A stretch of 64,000 nucleotides of DNA from Psychrobacter aquimaris (lineage in GTDB: Bacteria > Pseudomonadota > Gammaproteobacteria > Pseudomonadales > Moraxellaceae). Numbering within the stretch: position 1 is the stretch's first letter; each line of letters opens with the position of its first letter. This document shows positions 1 through 8,693 of the stretch, one piece after another. The position numbers and the translations under genes are program-made. The notes beneath the pieces are model-generated. The model had not been told where the DNA came from and made no database searches. It saw only the letters and a program-made list of their open reading frames with translations. Where the stretch lies: the NCBI RefSeq assembly GCF_016107525.1, contig NZ_JABASR010000003.1, forward strand, positions 186,001 through 250,000. Direction: 5' to 3'.

Positions 1-410
1 GTAAATGACACAACTTTATCGAGCGACAGCTCATTAAAAGCAAAATTCAACGCCGCACTTGCCGCCTCGGTAGCATAACCCTGTCCCCAGCAATCTTTAT
101 GTAGTCGCCATGCAATCTCGACAGCAGGGGCAAAAGACATATCCGCATGAGTATCATTCAAGCCGACAAACCCAATAAAAGCCCCCTTCTCTTTTGATCG
201 GTCTTTTAAACTGACGGCCCAAAGCCCCCAGCCTTTATCGATGATAAGCTGCTGGCACTTATGGGCAATGGCATTACTCACTGCTGTGGACAATAACTTG
301 GGGAAATACTTCATTACTTCAGGATCAGCATTTATTTCAGCAAAAACAGCAAAGTCACTTGCTTGCCACTGCCTAAGGTAAAGACGTTCTGTTTCTATCA
401 CTTTTTTCAT
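1..410 (-). CDS. GNAT N-acetyltransferase, RimJ/RimL type (partial, C-terminus outside window)
   Basis: The frame reads inward from an ATG at 410 and is still open at base 1, so about 136 N-terminal residues are visible. It opens with a typical RimJ/RimL-like start (ETERLYLRQW) and carries the acetyl-CoA region FVGLN followed by PAVEIAWRL and WGQGYATEAA. Such enzymes transfer acetyl from acetyl-CoA to an amino group, often the N-terminus of a ribosomal protein or a small amine; the substrate cannot be told here. It lies 34 bp downstream of the molybdenum-cofactor gene on the same strand but shows no functional link to it. Confidence 0.85.
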   Translation of the reverse strand, partial: MKKVIETERLYLRQWQASDFAVFAEINADPEVMKYFPKLLSTAVSNAIAHKCQQLIIDKGWGLWAVSLKDRSKEKGAFIGFVGLNDTHADMSFAPAVEIAWRLHKDCWGQGYATEAASAALNFAFNELSLDKVVSF

Positions 411-444
411 TTTTATCACTTATGAATCGATAGTACCAATAGGG

Positions 445-1191
445 CTAATACTGCTCATCAAGCCAGCCTTGTTGCTTAGCATGTATCAGTTGCTCAGGCG
501 TGTCAATATCATAGCTCAATTGCTTATTACTGACTGTACTTACCTGACTGGGTGGCAACTCTCTAATGAAATATCGTAGGCCGCTATCTCCTGATAGCAC
601 TGCCTGCCATCGTTTGAGCAAACCATAATCAATCGTTAAAGGTAAACCGATAATATTTTGCGTCGATGCATTGGCAGCAGTCGTTTCATTTAAATTCTTA
701 TTATTTGAATGCTGCCAGCTACTATAATTACTTGCCACTACAGACCGCTTATCTGCTAGCAATTTTGCTAAATGCTGCTCATCGAGTAAAACTTGATCAA
801 CACCCATAATGACGACACGCTCGATTGATGCGCTTGTCAACTGAGTGACTGCCTCGATGGCCAAGGTCAAACTATACGCCATACCTGTTTTAGGCGTAGG
901 ATTGACCACCATTTGAATAATAGAGTACTGAAAAGCCAATTTATTCATCGCACTGGCTATCAATGGTTGATTATCAGGAATAACGATAATAATTGCTTGC
1001 GGCTTTGTAGAAAGTGCGAGTTTGGTCATGAAGCAAATTAACGGTTCTCCAGCTTTGCACAGTAACTGCTTTGCTTGACCTAAGCGCCGGCTCAGCCCAC
1101 TGGCTAAAATAATGACCGCATGATTTGATCGCCTTAATGGACTCGTCGGCTTTAGTTGCGTAGATGCTAAGTTAGAAGGATCGCAGGTCAT
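445..1191 (-). CDS. MocA/MobA-like nucleotidyltransferase (probable molybdenum cofactor cytidylyltransferase)
   Basis: 248 aa. The N-terminal nucleotide-binding signature LASGLSRRLGQAK (about residues 29-41) and the later MGVDQ metal-site region (about residue 128) identify an NTP_transf_3 enzyme. Members attach CMP or GMP to molybdopterin. Because the neighbours encode an MCD-type molybdenum hydroxylase (PaoABC-like) and an XdhC protein, CTP-using MocA activity, making molybdopterin cytosine dinucleotide, is the best inference. Its ATG overlaps the xdhC stop by 4 bp (ATGA), indicating translational coupling. The segment between the core motifs is Asn/Thr-rich and divergent. CMP versus GMP specificity cannot be proved from the motifs alone. 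Confidence 0.8.
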   Translation of the reverse strand: MTCDPSNLASTQLKPTSPLRRSNHAVIILASGLSRRLGQAKQLLCKAGEPLICFMTKLALSTKPQAIIIVIPDNQPLIASAMNKLAFQYSIIQMVVNPTPKTGMAYSLTLAIEAVTQLTSASIERVVIMGVDQVLLDEQHLAKLLADKRSVVASNYSSWQHSNNKNLNETTAANASTQNIIGLPLTIDYGLLKRWQAVLSGDSGLRYFIRELPPSQVSTVSNKQLSYDIDTPEQLIHAKQQGWLDEQY

Positions 1192-2576
1192 AACAAACTT
1201 ATCGCTGCACGAGCACTTGTAGCAGTCGTCTCTGTAGAGTCAATATGAGTAGAAAATAGCGTTGCAAAGTTAGTATTTGAAAGAGGCGTGTCTGAAAACT
1301 CTGCTGGCGACTTCTGATTATGCACGACCGCATTGACTTGTGCCATGATACCAAGTGCTAAGGCTTCAGGGCCATCTCCGCCAAGCTTATAGCCAATCGG
1401 ATAATGCAGTTTATTAATACCTAGGTTTAAGATGGCAGGATTTGTAAGCCTTGTACTAATTTCTTCGATTAAACGCTCGGTACGGTAGCGTGGTCCTAAT
1501 TGTCCAAGATATTTATAGTGATTAGCGTGCTTTAATAATACGCCAAGGCGAGCACGGTCTTGGCTGAGACTATGCGACATCAAAGCAACAGCAGCATTTT
1601 CGCTAAGCTTTAGTAAAGTGGCGCTATCATCTAATGCCAATACCATCACCCTATCTGCTTGAGGGAAACGCCGTCGCTTGGCATATTGCGCTCGACTGTC
1701 TACCACTGTTACATGCCAATCTTGCAGTTTTGCCATCGTAACCAACGGCATCACATCATTGCCAGCACCGCAAATCAGCAAGCGGATTTGTGGTTGTAGA
1801 CGCTGGATTAGCCATTCTGTGGCTAGATCATCATGGTCATCTTTTACGACGACGTACTCAGAATTTTTATGGAGCAACTTATTTTCTGACAAATTTTTAA
1901 CTATATTAATAAGTGTGCTTGAAGCCTTAGACACTATTTCGTTTACATTATTCGCGCCCATAGCAGCGATATTTGCGGTGCTGGCATCAGCATCTAGGCT
2001 AAGCCGCATACCGATTTGAAGTTGAGAGTTTGAATGATTGCGCTTATCAAAATGAGTGGTAGAGCGAATGAGTGTTGCAATTGTTAAAGGCTGCTGAGAC
2101 TGTCGAACTTGACTGATAACATTTAGTAAAGGCATTGCCGTCGCCAACCGTTCAAACAACACGTGTACTCGCCCATTACAGCCTAATCCAAAATTTAACT
2201 CGTCCAAATCAACATCTTGTTCATCATATTTATGATCCGTGTCTTTATTATCACTGCCTCTATCAAAGTCAGGATTATCTACTGATACACTCGCTCGCAC
2301 ATTACCATTTTCAGCATATTCAATGTCATCACCCGTCTGGTAAACTTGCACGTTCGCACCGTTACGAGTGAGCCAAAAAGCACGTTTAATAATATGTGGC
2401 TCCAAGCAACCGCCGCTAATCATCCCAACCGAACGACCATCCTCACAGATGAGCATCATCGCGCCTGCGCGGCGATAGGCTGACCCTTGGGTATTTACAA
2501 CGGTTGCCAATACCGCGTCAACCTGTTGTTGCTGAGCCTCGCGTGCCAGCTTAAGAATATCAGCAATTTGATTCAT
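1188..2576 (-). CDS. XdhC/PaoD family molybdenum-cofactor insertion protein
   Basis: 462 aa. The N-terminal XdhC_CoxI domain has GSAYRRAGAMMLI (about residue 31) and the family signature GMISGGCLEPHI (about 51-62), whose Cys is implicated in cofactor handling. A C-terminal Rossmann domain begins at LLICGAGNDVMPLV (about residue 265) and ends with the IGYKLGGDGPEALALG block. Family members bind the finished Mo cofactor, protect or sulfurate it, and insert it into the large subunit of xanthine-dehydrogenase-type enzymes. The protein is long for the family: an acidic Asp-rich insertion sits at about residues 95-125 and a variable linker before the Rossmann half. An AAGAGA ribosome-binding site precedes the ATG. 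It is separated from paoC by a hairpin terminator, so it may be transcribed partly by readthrough. Confidence 0.9.
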   Translation of the reverse strand: MNQIADILKLAREAQQQQVDAVLATVVNTQGSAYRRAGAMMLICEDGRSVGMISGGCLEPHIIKRAFWLTRNGANVQVYQTGDDIEYAENGNVRASVSVDNPDFDRGSDNKDTDHKYDEQDVDLDELNFGLGCNGRVHVLFERLATAMPLLNVISQVRQSQQPLTIATLIRSTTHFDKRNHSNSQLQIGMRLSLDADASTANIAAMGANNVNEIVSKASSTLINIVKNLSENKLLHKNSEYVVVKDDHDDLATEWLIQRLQPQIRLLICGAGNDVMPLVTMAKLQDWHVTVVDSRAQYAKRRRFPQADRVMVLALDDSATLLKLSENAAVALMSHSLSQDRARLGVLLKHANHYKYLGQLGPRYRTERLIEEISTRLTNPAILNLGINKLHYPIGYKLGGDGPEALALGIMAQVNAVVHNQKSPAEFSDTPLSNTNFATLFSTHIDSTETTATSARAAISLL

Positions 2577-2645
2577 AATATCTCTTATATACTATCTATC
2601 ATTGATGTCTATATACGGTCTATATCCATCATGGCCAACTTATAA

Positions 2646-2674
2646 AACCCGCTAACGACTACAATTAGCGGGTT
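2646..2674 (-). terminator. Hairpin terminator/attenuator between paoC and xdhC
   Basis: Perfect 10-bp stem AACCCGCTAA / TTAGCGGGTT with a 9-nt loop, followed on the minus strand by TTTTATAA. It lies just after the paoC stop and would stop or attenuate transcription before xdhC-mocA. Confidence 0.75.
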
Positions 2675-2702
2675 CATATTGTCTATTTATTTGAATAAAA
2701 AC

Positions 2703-5162
2703 CTACTCTGGTAGCTCATAAAGCAGCTTATCAAGGGTGATTGGAAAATTATAAACTCGTACACCCACGGCATTGTAAACGGCATTAGCAATAGCAGCAG
2801 CAGCACCTGCAATTGCCGTTTCACCAATACCTTTTATGTGCATTGGATTGGTATACGGATCGTCTTCTTCTACCAAGATAACATCGAGCTGAGGAACGTC
2901 AGCATTGACTGGGACATGGTATTCTGCAAGGTTATGATTACATAGCCGACCGTCACGCTTATCGTGAATCACCTGCTCCATCAATGCAGAACCAATACCA
3001 AATATCATACCGCCATAACACTGCGAGGTCGCGGTTTTATGATTGAGGATACGCCCTGCTGCAAATGCCCCTGTCATACGTTTGACGCGTATTTCACCTG
3101 TGACTCTGTGCACCGCAACTTCTGCAAAATTAGCACCAAACGACGCTTGACGATGGCTTTTGGCATTTTTACCTGGTGCAATTTGACCTTTTGCACTGAG
3201 TTTTTGATCGTCGTATTGAGCAATGAGATCGGCTAAGGCATATGTCTGAAAATTACTAAAATCATATTTTTCTGATTGAGGCTGTGAATTGCCAATCGTG
3301 CCTGCTACTTTATTGGTCGCTTTATCTGTTAAACCAGCCACTTTATCTGCGATATTAGCGCTCAAACCTGCTACTTTTTCTTTTCCTGCGTCTATAGCGG
3401 TTTCTACAAAGTTAGCACCATGCTCACCTACCTGCTTAATTTGACCATTATCCAGCTGAATGGTATCGGCATATAGCCCGACCTTTTCTGCGATGGTTTC
3501 ACGTAGCTGCTGACAAGCAAGATAAATACTACTGCCTGAGCTGGCAGCGCCCATGCTGCCCCCTGAGCCAACCGCAGGCGGCAAGCTGGTATCGCCAAGC
3601 CTCATTTCAATATGATCTATGGGAAGCCCTAATAAATCAGCGGCAACCTGAGTAAATACAGTATAAGAACCTGTACCGATATCGGTCATATCCGTCTCGA
3701 TTACCGCCTTTACGCCCAGCGTTTTTGAGCCATCTACTTGCAGGGTCGCCCGTGCTTCTGATGGTGCTAAGCTGTTGCCGCGAGCTGCCGCTGCCATACC
3801 CATGCCCACCCACCAATCGCCTTCTAAGCGGCTGGCAGGTTTGGCATGACGTTGATTCCAGCCAAACTGTTCAGCCGCTTGATCGATACAAGCGATAAGC
3901 TGGCGCGTGGAAAACGGGATGTCTTTACTGGGATCTTGTTCAGGCTCATTACGACGGCGCAGCTCGACAGGATCTAGGTTGAGTTGCTCGGCCAATTCAT
4001 CCATCGCACATTCAAGGGCAATCTGTCCGACTGCTTCGCCAGGGGCACGCATTGAGCCTGACAATACTTGGTTTATATCTACTTGTTTGTAATCGACTCG
4101 GCGATTGTCACCGCGATACAAATAATGAGTAGAAAGCGCTGCTGGCTCAAAGAAGGCTTCTCCTGGCAAGTTGCTAGAAACCGTCTCATGGATCATGGTA
4201 TCGATAATACCGTCTTCACTACAGCCAATTGCGATGCGTTGACGCGTGTTTGAGCGTCTAATCGTCGCCTCCATTACTTGCGGACGTGTCATAGTGATTA
4301 ACACTGGACGACCCAAATCCTTTGCGGCGAGTGCGGCGGCTATTGATTCTGGTGAAATACCAAGCTTGCTACCAAAACCACCACCGACATAGCGAGCGAT
4401 CAATTGCACCTTGTCTTCGTCCAAATCTAAAGCATCAACAATTTGTTTTTTGCACGAGGCAAGCATCTGATTAGAGGAATACATAATCAGCTTATCGCCC
4501 TCCCAATGGGCAAGCGTTGCATGTGGCTCCATCGCCGCGCTGTTTTGACTTGGCGTATGATAAAAGCGGTCAAGGGTTACCGCAGCATCAGCAAGACTTT
4601 GTTCTGGATGTCCTTGTTCTGAATTTTTATCTGAGCCCTTTTTTTCATTGACGTCATGAGCATAGGATAGCTCTGTCGCAAAGTTCAATGACGCCTGAGC
4701 GGTCTCATCTTCATAAGTCACTTTGAGAGCTTTTGCACCTTCGGTCGCCGCCTCAAACGTCTCAGCGATGACAACCGCTATCGGCTGACCATGATAAAAA
4801 ATCTCACTAACGCCTTGCACAGGAGCTTTTTTTGCGCCGCCCTGTTGGGCATTACGTAAAAAGTGCTCAGGATCGGTCACCACTTTAATAATGTCAGGCA
4901 TACCATCCAAAGAGCGGCTATCGATTTGCTTGACCCACCCTTTGGCAATCGTTGCGCTCACCAAAACACCATATGCTTGATTGTCTAAATGAATCTCTGC
5001 CGTATAAGGTGCTTGACCACTAACCTTCAGTGATCCCTCAACACGGTTGATTGGCTTACCCACCAATTTGCTCGCTGTTTTATCAAAAAGCGACTCAACC
5101 GGCCCATTCATCATCATTTTTTTGGTCGGTTCTGCTGGCAATATTGAATCCAATAACGACAT
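2703..5162 (-). CDS. paoC: Aldehyde oxidoreductase molybdenum-binding subunit, PaoC-like
   Basis: 819 aa, the large catalytic subunit of a xanthine-oxidase-family molybdenum hydroxylase that oxidises aldehydes to carboxylic acids. The cofactor-contact motif GGGFGSKLG is near residue 260, and the catalytic Glu lies in GIGETA near residue 777, so the active site looks intact. The family member in E. coli is 732 aa. The extra length comes from an N-terminal leader, a charged stretch near residue 175 and an unusual insert (about 580-635) with three KVAG-headed 11-residue repeats. It ends 2 bp before the paoB-side start region (gap between paoB stop and paoC start is 2 bp), in a paoA-paoB-paoC order identical to E. 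coli. The true substrate is inferred, not shown. Confidence 0.88.
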   Translation of the reverse strand: MSLLDSILPAEPTKKMMMNGPVESLFDKTASKLVGKPINRVEGSLKVSGQAPYTAEIHLDNQAYGVLVSATIAKGWVKQIDSRSLDGMPDIIKVVTDPEHFLRNAQQGGAKKAPVQGVSEIFYHGQPIAVVIAETFEAATEGAKALKVTYEDETAQASLNFATELSYAHDVNEKKGSDKNSEQGHPEQSLADAAVTLDRFYHTPSQNSAAMEPHATLAHWEGDKLIMYSSNQMLASCKKQIVDALDLDEDKVQLIARYVGGGFGSKLGISPESIAAALAAKDLGRPVLITMTRPQVMEATIRRSNTRQRIAIGCSEDGIIDTMIHETVSSNLPGEAFFEPAALSTHYLYRGDNRRVDYKQVDINQVLSGSMRAPGEAVGQIALECAMDELAEQLNLDPVELRRRNEPEQDPSKDIPFSTRQLIACIDQAAEQFGWNQRHAKPASRLEGDWWVGMGMAAAARGNSLAPSEARATLQVDGSKTLGVKAVIETDMTDIGTGSYTVFTQVAADLLGLPIDHIEMRLGDTSLPPAVGSGGSMGAASSGSSIYLACQQLRETIAEKVGLYADTIQLDNGQIKQVGEHGANFVETAIDAGKEKVAGLSANIADKVAGLTDKATNKVAGTIGNSQPQSEKYDFSNFQTYALADLIAQYDDQKLSAKGQIAPGKNAKSHRQASFGANFAEVAVHRVTGEIRVKRMTGAFAAGRILNHKTATSQCYGGMIFGIGSALMEQVIHDKRDGRLCNHNLAEYHVPVNADVPQLDVILVEEDDPYTNPMHIKGIGETAIAGAAAAIANAVYNAVGVRVYNFPITLDKLLYELPE

Positions 5163-5164
5163 AA

Positions 5165-6157
5165 TTATGCTCCCTTGCCCACTAATGCGCGTTGAATAAC
5201 TTGTTTGAGTAGACGGCGGGTCAGTGGTATTTTAAAATCATTTTGACCGCTACCTTTAGCATCCTTTAGCAATAAATCCGCTGCTTGTTTAATGACATTT
5301 TCGTTGCCATCAGTACCCGTCAGCAATGCCTCAACGGCTTCGTTGCGCCATGGCTCAGTACCAATACCGCCGAATGCTAGGCGCACTGTGTCCAAACGAC
5401 CATTATCAGTCACGTCTATTACCGCTGCACAGGAGACTAAAGCAAAAGCATAGGACGCGCGATCACGCACTTTGTCATAAGTGTGCATACCGTTGACAGG
5501 TGCTGGCAACACAACATGAGTGATAAGCTCACCAGATTCTAAAATGTTTTCGATATGTGGCGTGTCTTTGGGCAAACAATAAAAGTCTTTAATCGCGATT
5601 TTACGCGTTGAACCATCTGCTTTTAGTGTCTCAACAGTAGCATCGAGCAAACGCATCGCTACAGCCATATCGGAGGGGTGCTGAGCAATACAGGCATCGC
5701 TAGTACCTAAAATTGCCAACGTACGATTTTCACCATTTATAGCTGGGCAACCAGAACCTGAGTTGCGTTTATTGCAGGCACTATCCGTCTGGTAAAAATA
5801 GTAGCAACGAGTACGTTGTAATAGATTACCGCCCGTCGTCGCTCTATTGCGCAATTGTCCCGTCGCACCTGCCAAAATCGCCCGTGAGAGTACAGGATAG
5901 TGAGCAATCACTTGCGGATGCGCGGCCAAATCACTATTGGTCACTAGCGTACCGATGCGTAGGCCACCATCTGTAGTCTTCTCGATTTGTGCTAATTCTA
6001 AGCGAGTGATATCTACCAGCTTGATTGGCGTCTCAATCTCTAGTTTCATTAAGTCTAAAAGGTTGGTACCCCCTGCGATAAATGAGGCATCTATAGAGCT
6101 GGCAGAAGTGGCGGCTTGCTCTGGCGCGGTAGCACGGCTGTATTCAAAGCGTTTCAT
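5165..6157 (-). CDS. paoB: Aldehyde oxidoreductase FAD-binding subunit, PaoB-like
   Basis: 330 aa. The FAD-binding motifs AGGTNLLDLMK (about residue 28) and LRNRATTGGNLLQRTRC (about 103-119) are clear. They are followed by the Cys-rich loop with CNKRNSGSGCPA, which matches the extra [4Fe-4S] cluster site known in PaoB-type subunits and absent from ordinary xanthine dehydrogenases. This points to the PaoABC branch rather than XdhABC. It passes electrons between the [2Fe-2S] subunit and the acceptor. The ATG overlaps the paoA stop by 4 bp (ATGA), so the two are translationally coupled. Confidence 0.9.
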   Translation of the reverse strand: MKRFEYSRATAPEQAATSASSIDASFIAGGTNLLDLMKLEIETPIKLVDITRLELAQIEKTTDGGLRIGTLVTNSDLAAHPQVIAHYPVLSRAILAGATGQLRNRATTGGNLLQRTRCYYFYQTDSACNKRNSGSGCPAINGENRTLAILGTSDACIAQHPSDMAVAMRLLDATVETLKADGSTRKIAIKDFYCLPKDTPHIENILESGELITHVVLPAPVNGMHTYDKVRDRASYAFALVSCAAVIDVTDNGRLDTVRLAFGGIGTEPWRNEAVEALLTGTDGNENVIKQAADLLLKDAKGSGQNDFKIPLTRRLLKQVIQRALVGKGA

Positions 6158-6792
6158 GAGCGACCTCCTGACGTATTATTATGGTTCGTCGTTTGGCTAC
6201 TTAGCTGCGCTTCACTAGGTGGTGGCGACCAAATACCCGTCACCTCTGATTTTTGTACTGCGTCAGTTTTAGATAAATCATTCATTTCATTTTCTAAAAC
6301 TTGTGAAATGGCTTTGATAATGTTGGGATAAGCAGAACAGCGGCAAATATTACCACTCATACGCTCAGCGATTTCTTGTACCAACAACCCATCCGGATTT
6401 TGCAAATCTGTAGTGACATGACTGGGCCAGTTTTGTTTAATTTCATCGATGAGCGCGGTCGCTGAACAAATTTGCCCAGGCGTACAATATCCACATTGAA
6501 ACGCGTCATTGTCCTCAAAAGCCTGTTGCAATGCTGATAATGATTCGGGCATGCCAATACCTTCAATCGTGGTAATGTCATCGCCATCGTGCATGATCGC
6601 TAGGGTCAAACAAGCGTTAACCCGTCGCCCATTGATAAGTATGGTACAAGCACCGCACTGACCATGGTCACAGCCTTTTTTGGGACCTGTAATTTTGAGG
6701 TGTTGACGACAGACATCTAGCAACGTCGTACGCAGATCAAGATTATCGAGCTGATAATTTTGCTTATTGATGGTTAAGGTCAAAGTAGACAT
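6154..6792 (-). CDS. paoA: Aldehyde oxidoreductase [2Fe-2S] subunit, PaoA-like
   Basis: 212 aa from the ATG at 6792. The plant-ferredoxin-like cluster GCDHGQCGACTILINGRR and the second, helical cluster site (FQCGYCTPGQ and GNICRCSAYP) give the two [2Fe-2S] centres of this family. A longer frame back to a TTG at 6858 exists, but GGGAAG lies just before the internal ATG and the ferredoxin fold starts there, so the ATG is preferred. Neither version has a twin-arginine signal, unlike periplasmic E. coli PaoA, so the complex is probably cytoplasmic. The C-terminus has a Ser/Asn-rich tail. First gene of the operon; its promoter should lie in 6793-7009. Confidence 0.88.
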   Translation of the reverse strand: MSTLTLTINKQNYQLDNLDLRTTLLDVCRQHLKITGPKKGCDHGQCGACTILINGRRVNACLTLAIMHDGDDITTIEGIGMPESLSALQQAFEDNDAFQCGYCTPGQICSATALIDEIKQNWPSHVTTDLQNPDGLLVQEIAERMSGNICRCSAYPNIIKAISQVLENEMNDLSKTDAVQKSEVTGIWSPPPSEAQLSSQTTNHNNTSGGRS

Positions 6793-7009
6793 GCTGGCTT
6801 CCCGCTGGCAAATAAACATAAAAGAATGGTGGTAAACGCCTCTTAAAAGTAGCGCCAATCGATTTATTATGGCTTATCAAAAACGTTGTTTTGTTTTTAC
6901 TTTGTAGTTATTGCAGTGTAGTTTTTAATCTATGAGACTTTTAACAGTCAATCTACTTTATGTGGGACTGGTTCAATAAACCACACTTGATACGGCCGTT
7001 TTTTAGTGT

Positions 7010-7041
7010 AAAAAACCCCATAAACTCAATGTTTACAGGGC
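7010..7041 (-). terminator. Rho-independent terminator of nfsB
   Basis: On the minus strand, CCCTGTAAAC - ATTGA - GTTTATGGGG forms a hairpin with one mismatch, followed by TTTTTT. It sits 47 bp after the nfsB stop. Confidence 0.75.
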
Positions 7042-7088
7042 TATTCGACATCTATGCCTGGCTAAACGGATCGGATATACGTAACACG

Positions 7089-7745
7089 TTAGGCTTTAGT
7101 AATAATGCTCGCTTCACTCAATCGAGACTTTGGTAAATTTGCATTAAAGTCATCTTCACTACGATAACCAAGCGCAATGACGGCAACGGCTGTGTAGCCT
7201 TTGCTACGTAGGTCAAACTCTTCATCGAGTGCCTTTAGATCAGCGCCTTCCATCGGTACGGCATCAATCCCTAAAGTAGCAGCACCCAGCAATAATGCAC
7301 CCATATTTAGATACACTTGCTCGACCAGCCAATGCGGCTCGTCTTTTTGCTCATAACGGCGAATGTCCAAAAACATCTTGCGCACTTGATGCATTTGCTC
7401 TTTGAGTTTTGGTTCTGCGAAGCGACCATCCGCCTCTTCTTTATCCAATACTTCATGCAAAAATTCATCATCAGCATAGATACGGCTACAGAAAATGATG
7501 ACGTGGGAGGCATCTTTCACCTTTGCTGTATTGAACTCAAACATCCCCTCCGTACCTTTTGCGATACGTGCCTTGCCAGCCTCATCATCAGCGATCACAA
7601 AGTGCCAAGGCTGTATATTGGTGCTTGATGGACTCAATCGTAGGATATCCTTTAAGCTTTGAAAGTCTGCTGCTGATATTTTTTTATTGGCATCAAACTC
7701 TTTGGTGCTATAACGCCAGTTCATGGCTTCAGTGATATTTTTCAT
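7089..7745 (-). CDS. nfsB: Oxygen-insensitive NAD(P)H nitroreductase, NfsB-like
   Basis: 218 aa, against 217 for E. coli NfsB, and co-linear along its length. Diagnostic segments are RYSTKEFDANKK at the N-terminus, LSPSSTNIQPWHFVIA (FMN contacts), DASHVIIFCSR, DKEEADGRFA, QVYLNMGALLLGAA and the C-terminal DFNANLPKSRL. These FMN-dependent dimers reduce nitroaromatics, quinones and flavins using NAD(P)H in the cytosol. It is a single-gene unit with its own terminator, divergent from the DsbA-like gene at 7966. Confidence 0.93.
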   Translation of the reverse strand: MKNITEAMNWRYSTKEFDANKKISAADFQSLKDILRLSPSSTNIQPWHFVIADDEAGKARIAKGTEGMFEFNTAKVKDASHVIIFCSRIYADDEFLHEVLDKEEADGRFAEPKLKEQMHQVRKMFLDIRRYEQKDEPHWLVEQVYLNMGALLLGAATLGIDAVPMEGADLKALDEEFDLRSKGYTAVAVIALGYRSEDDFNANLPKSRLSEASIITKA

Positions 7746-7965
7746 TTACTACTCCAAGATTTTTATATCGTAACCTTAAGCAAAAACCAGTTTTATGACC
7801 GTTACAGATTGGTTAAGTAATCACCTATTTTGTTAATAAGGCACTTATTAAACAGTCACTTAGACGATATTGTAATCGTTCCCTTATTCTCTTAGCATTG
7901 ATTTATAAGGCGGTCGACCACAGACAGCTTATATAAAAAACAAATCATGAACTAGGCAGATAAAT

Positions 7966-8649
7966 ATGGAACATTCAAAACAGTTACCCTCAGAGCAGTT
8001 ACCCTCAAAGCAACCACTACGCATAGATATCGTCTCAGACGTTGTTTGTCCTTGGTGCGTCATCGGTTACCGCCAGCTTGCTGAAGCCCTTAAACAAACC
8101 AACACCGAACATGAGATTCACTGGCATCCGTTTGAGCTTAATCCAAATATGCCAAGCGAAGGACAAAATATGCGTGAACATATCATGGAGAAGTATGGTT
8201 CCAGCAAGCAAGAATCTGATGCTAGCCGTGCTCGATTAATGGAAGCCGGTAATGAGGTTGGTTTTACCTTTAACTTTAACGATGACACGCGTATGCACAA
8301 CACGTTCAACTTGCATCAACTGCTGCACTGGGCAGATCAGCAAGGTCGCATGCATGAATTAAAGCAGGCGTTATTCGTCGCTCATTTTACCAATGGTCGC
8401 AATATTTCCGACAATGCCGTGCTTGCCGATATTGCAGCAGAGATTGGACTAGATCGTGATGAGGCGCTAGCCGTGTTAGCAGACCAAAGGTTCGCTAAAG
8501 AAGTGCGCGCAGAAGAGCAACATTGGCAACAACAAGGCATTCAAAGCGTGCCAGCGGTAATTTTTAATAAGCGTCATCTGGTTAGTGGTGCGCAAGGCGT
8601 GGAGAATTTTAAGAATATCTTGCAGCAGTTGGCTGACATGCCAGACTAG
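7966..8649 (+). CDS. DsbA-family thioredoxin-fold oxidoreductase, FrnE type
   Basis: 227 aa. The thioredoxin-like start IDIVSDVVCPWCVIGYRQL carries a CPWC redox motif (about residues 27-30), and the helical insertion and the C-terminal cis-Pro region GIQSVPAVIFNKRHLVSG match the FrnE/HCCA-isomerase-like branch. There is no signal peptide, so it acts in the cytoplasm, probably as a disulfide reductase or isomerase. The first 15 residues include a 15-bp imperfect tandem duplication encoding KQLPSE / QLPSK, a local replication-slippage product in the non-conserved tail. It lies 44 bp upstream of the dehalogenase and is probably co-transcribed with it. Confidence 0.88.
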   Translation: MEHSKQLPSEQLPSKQPLRIDIVSDVVCPWCVIGYRQLAEALKQTNTEHEIHWHPFELNPNMPSEGQNMREHIMEKYGSSKQESDASRARLMEAGNEVGFTFNFNDDTRMHNTFNLHQLLHWADQQGRMHELKQALFVAHFTNGRNISDNAVLADIAAEIGLDRDEALAVLADQRFAKEVRAEEQHWQQQGIQSVPAVIFNKRHLVSGAQGVENFKNILQQLADMPD

Positions 8650-8693
8650 ACTTTCTGACAAGGTTTCGTTAGCTATTCATAAAAGGATCTCTT

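Noticed and set aside
1678..2371. Open frames on the plus strand opposite xdhC
   Set aside because: They lie antisense to a gene with clear XdhC motifs and have no ribosome-binding site or domain; typical shadow frames.
6793..6858. TTG-initiated extension of PaoA
   Set aside because: The extension matches no family start and has no Tat signal, while a ribosome-binding site precedes the internal ATG at 6792.
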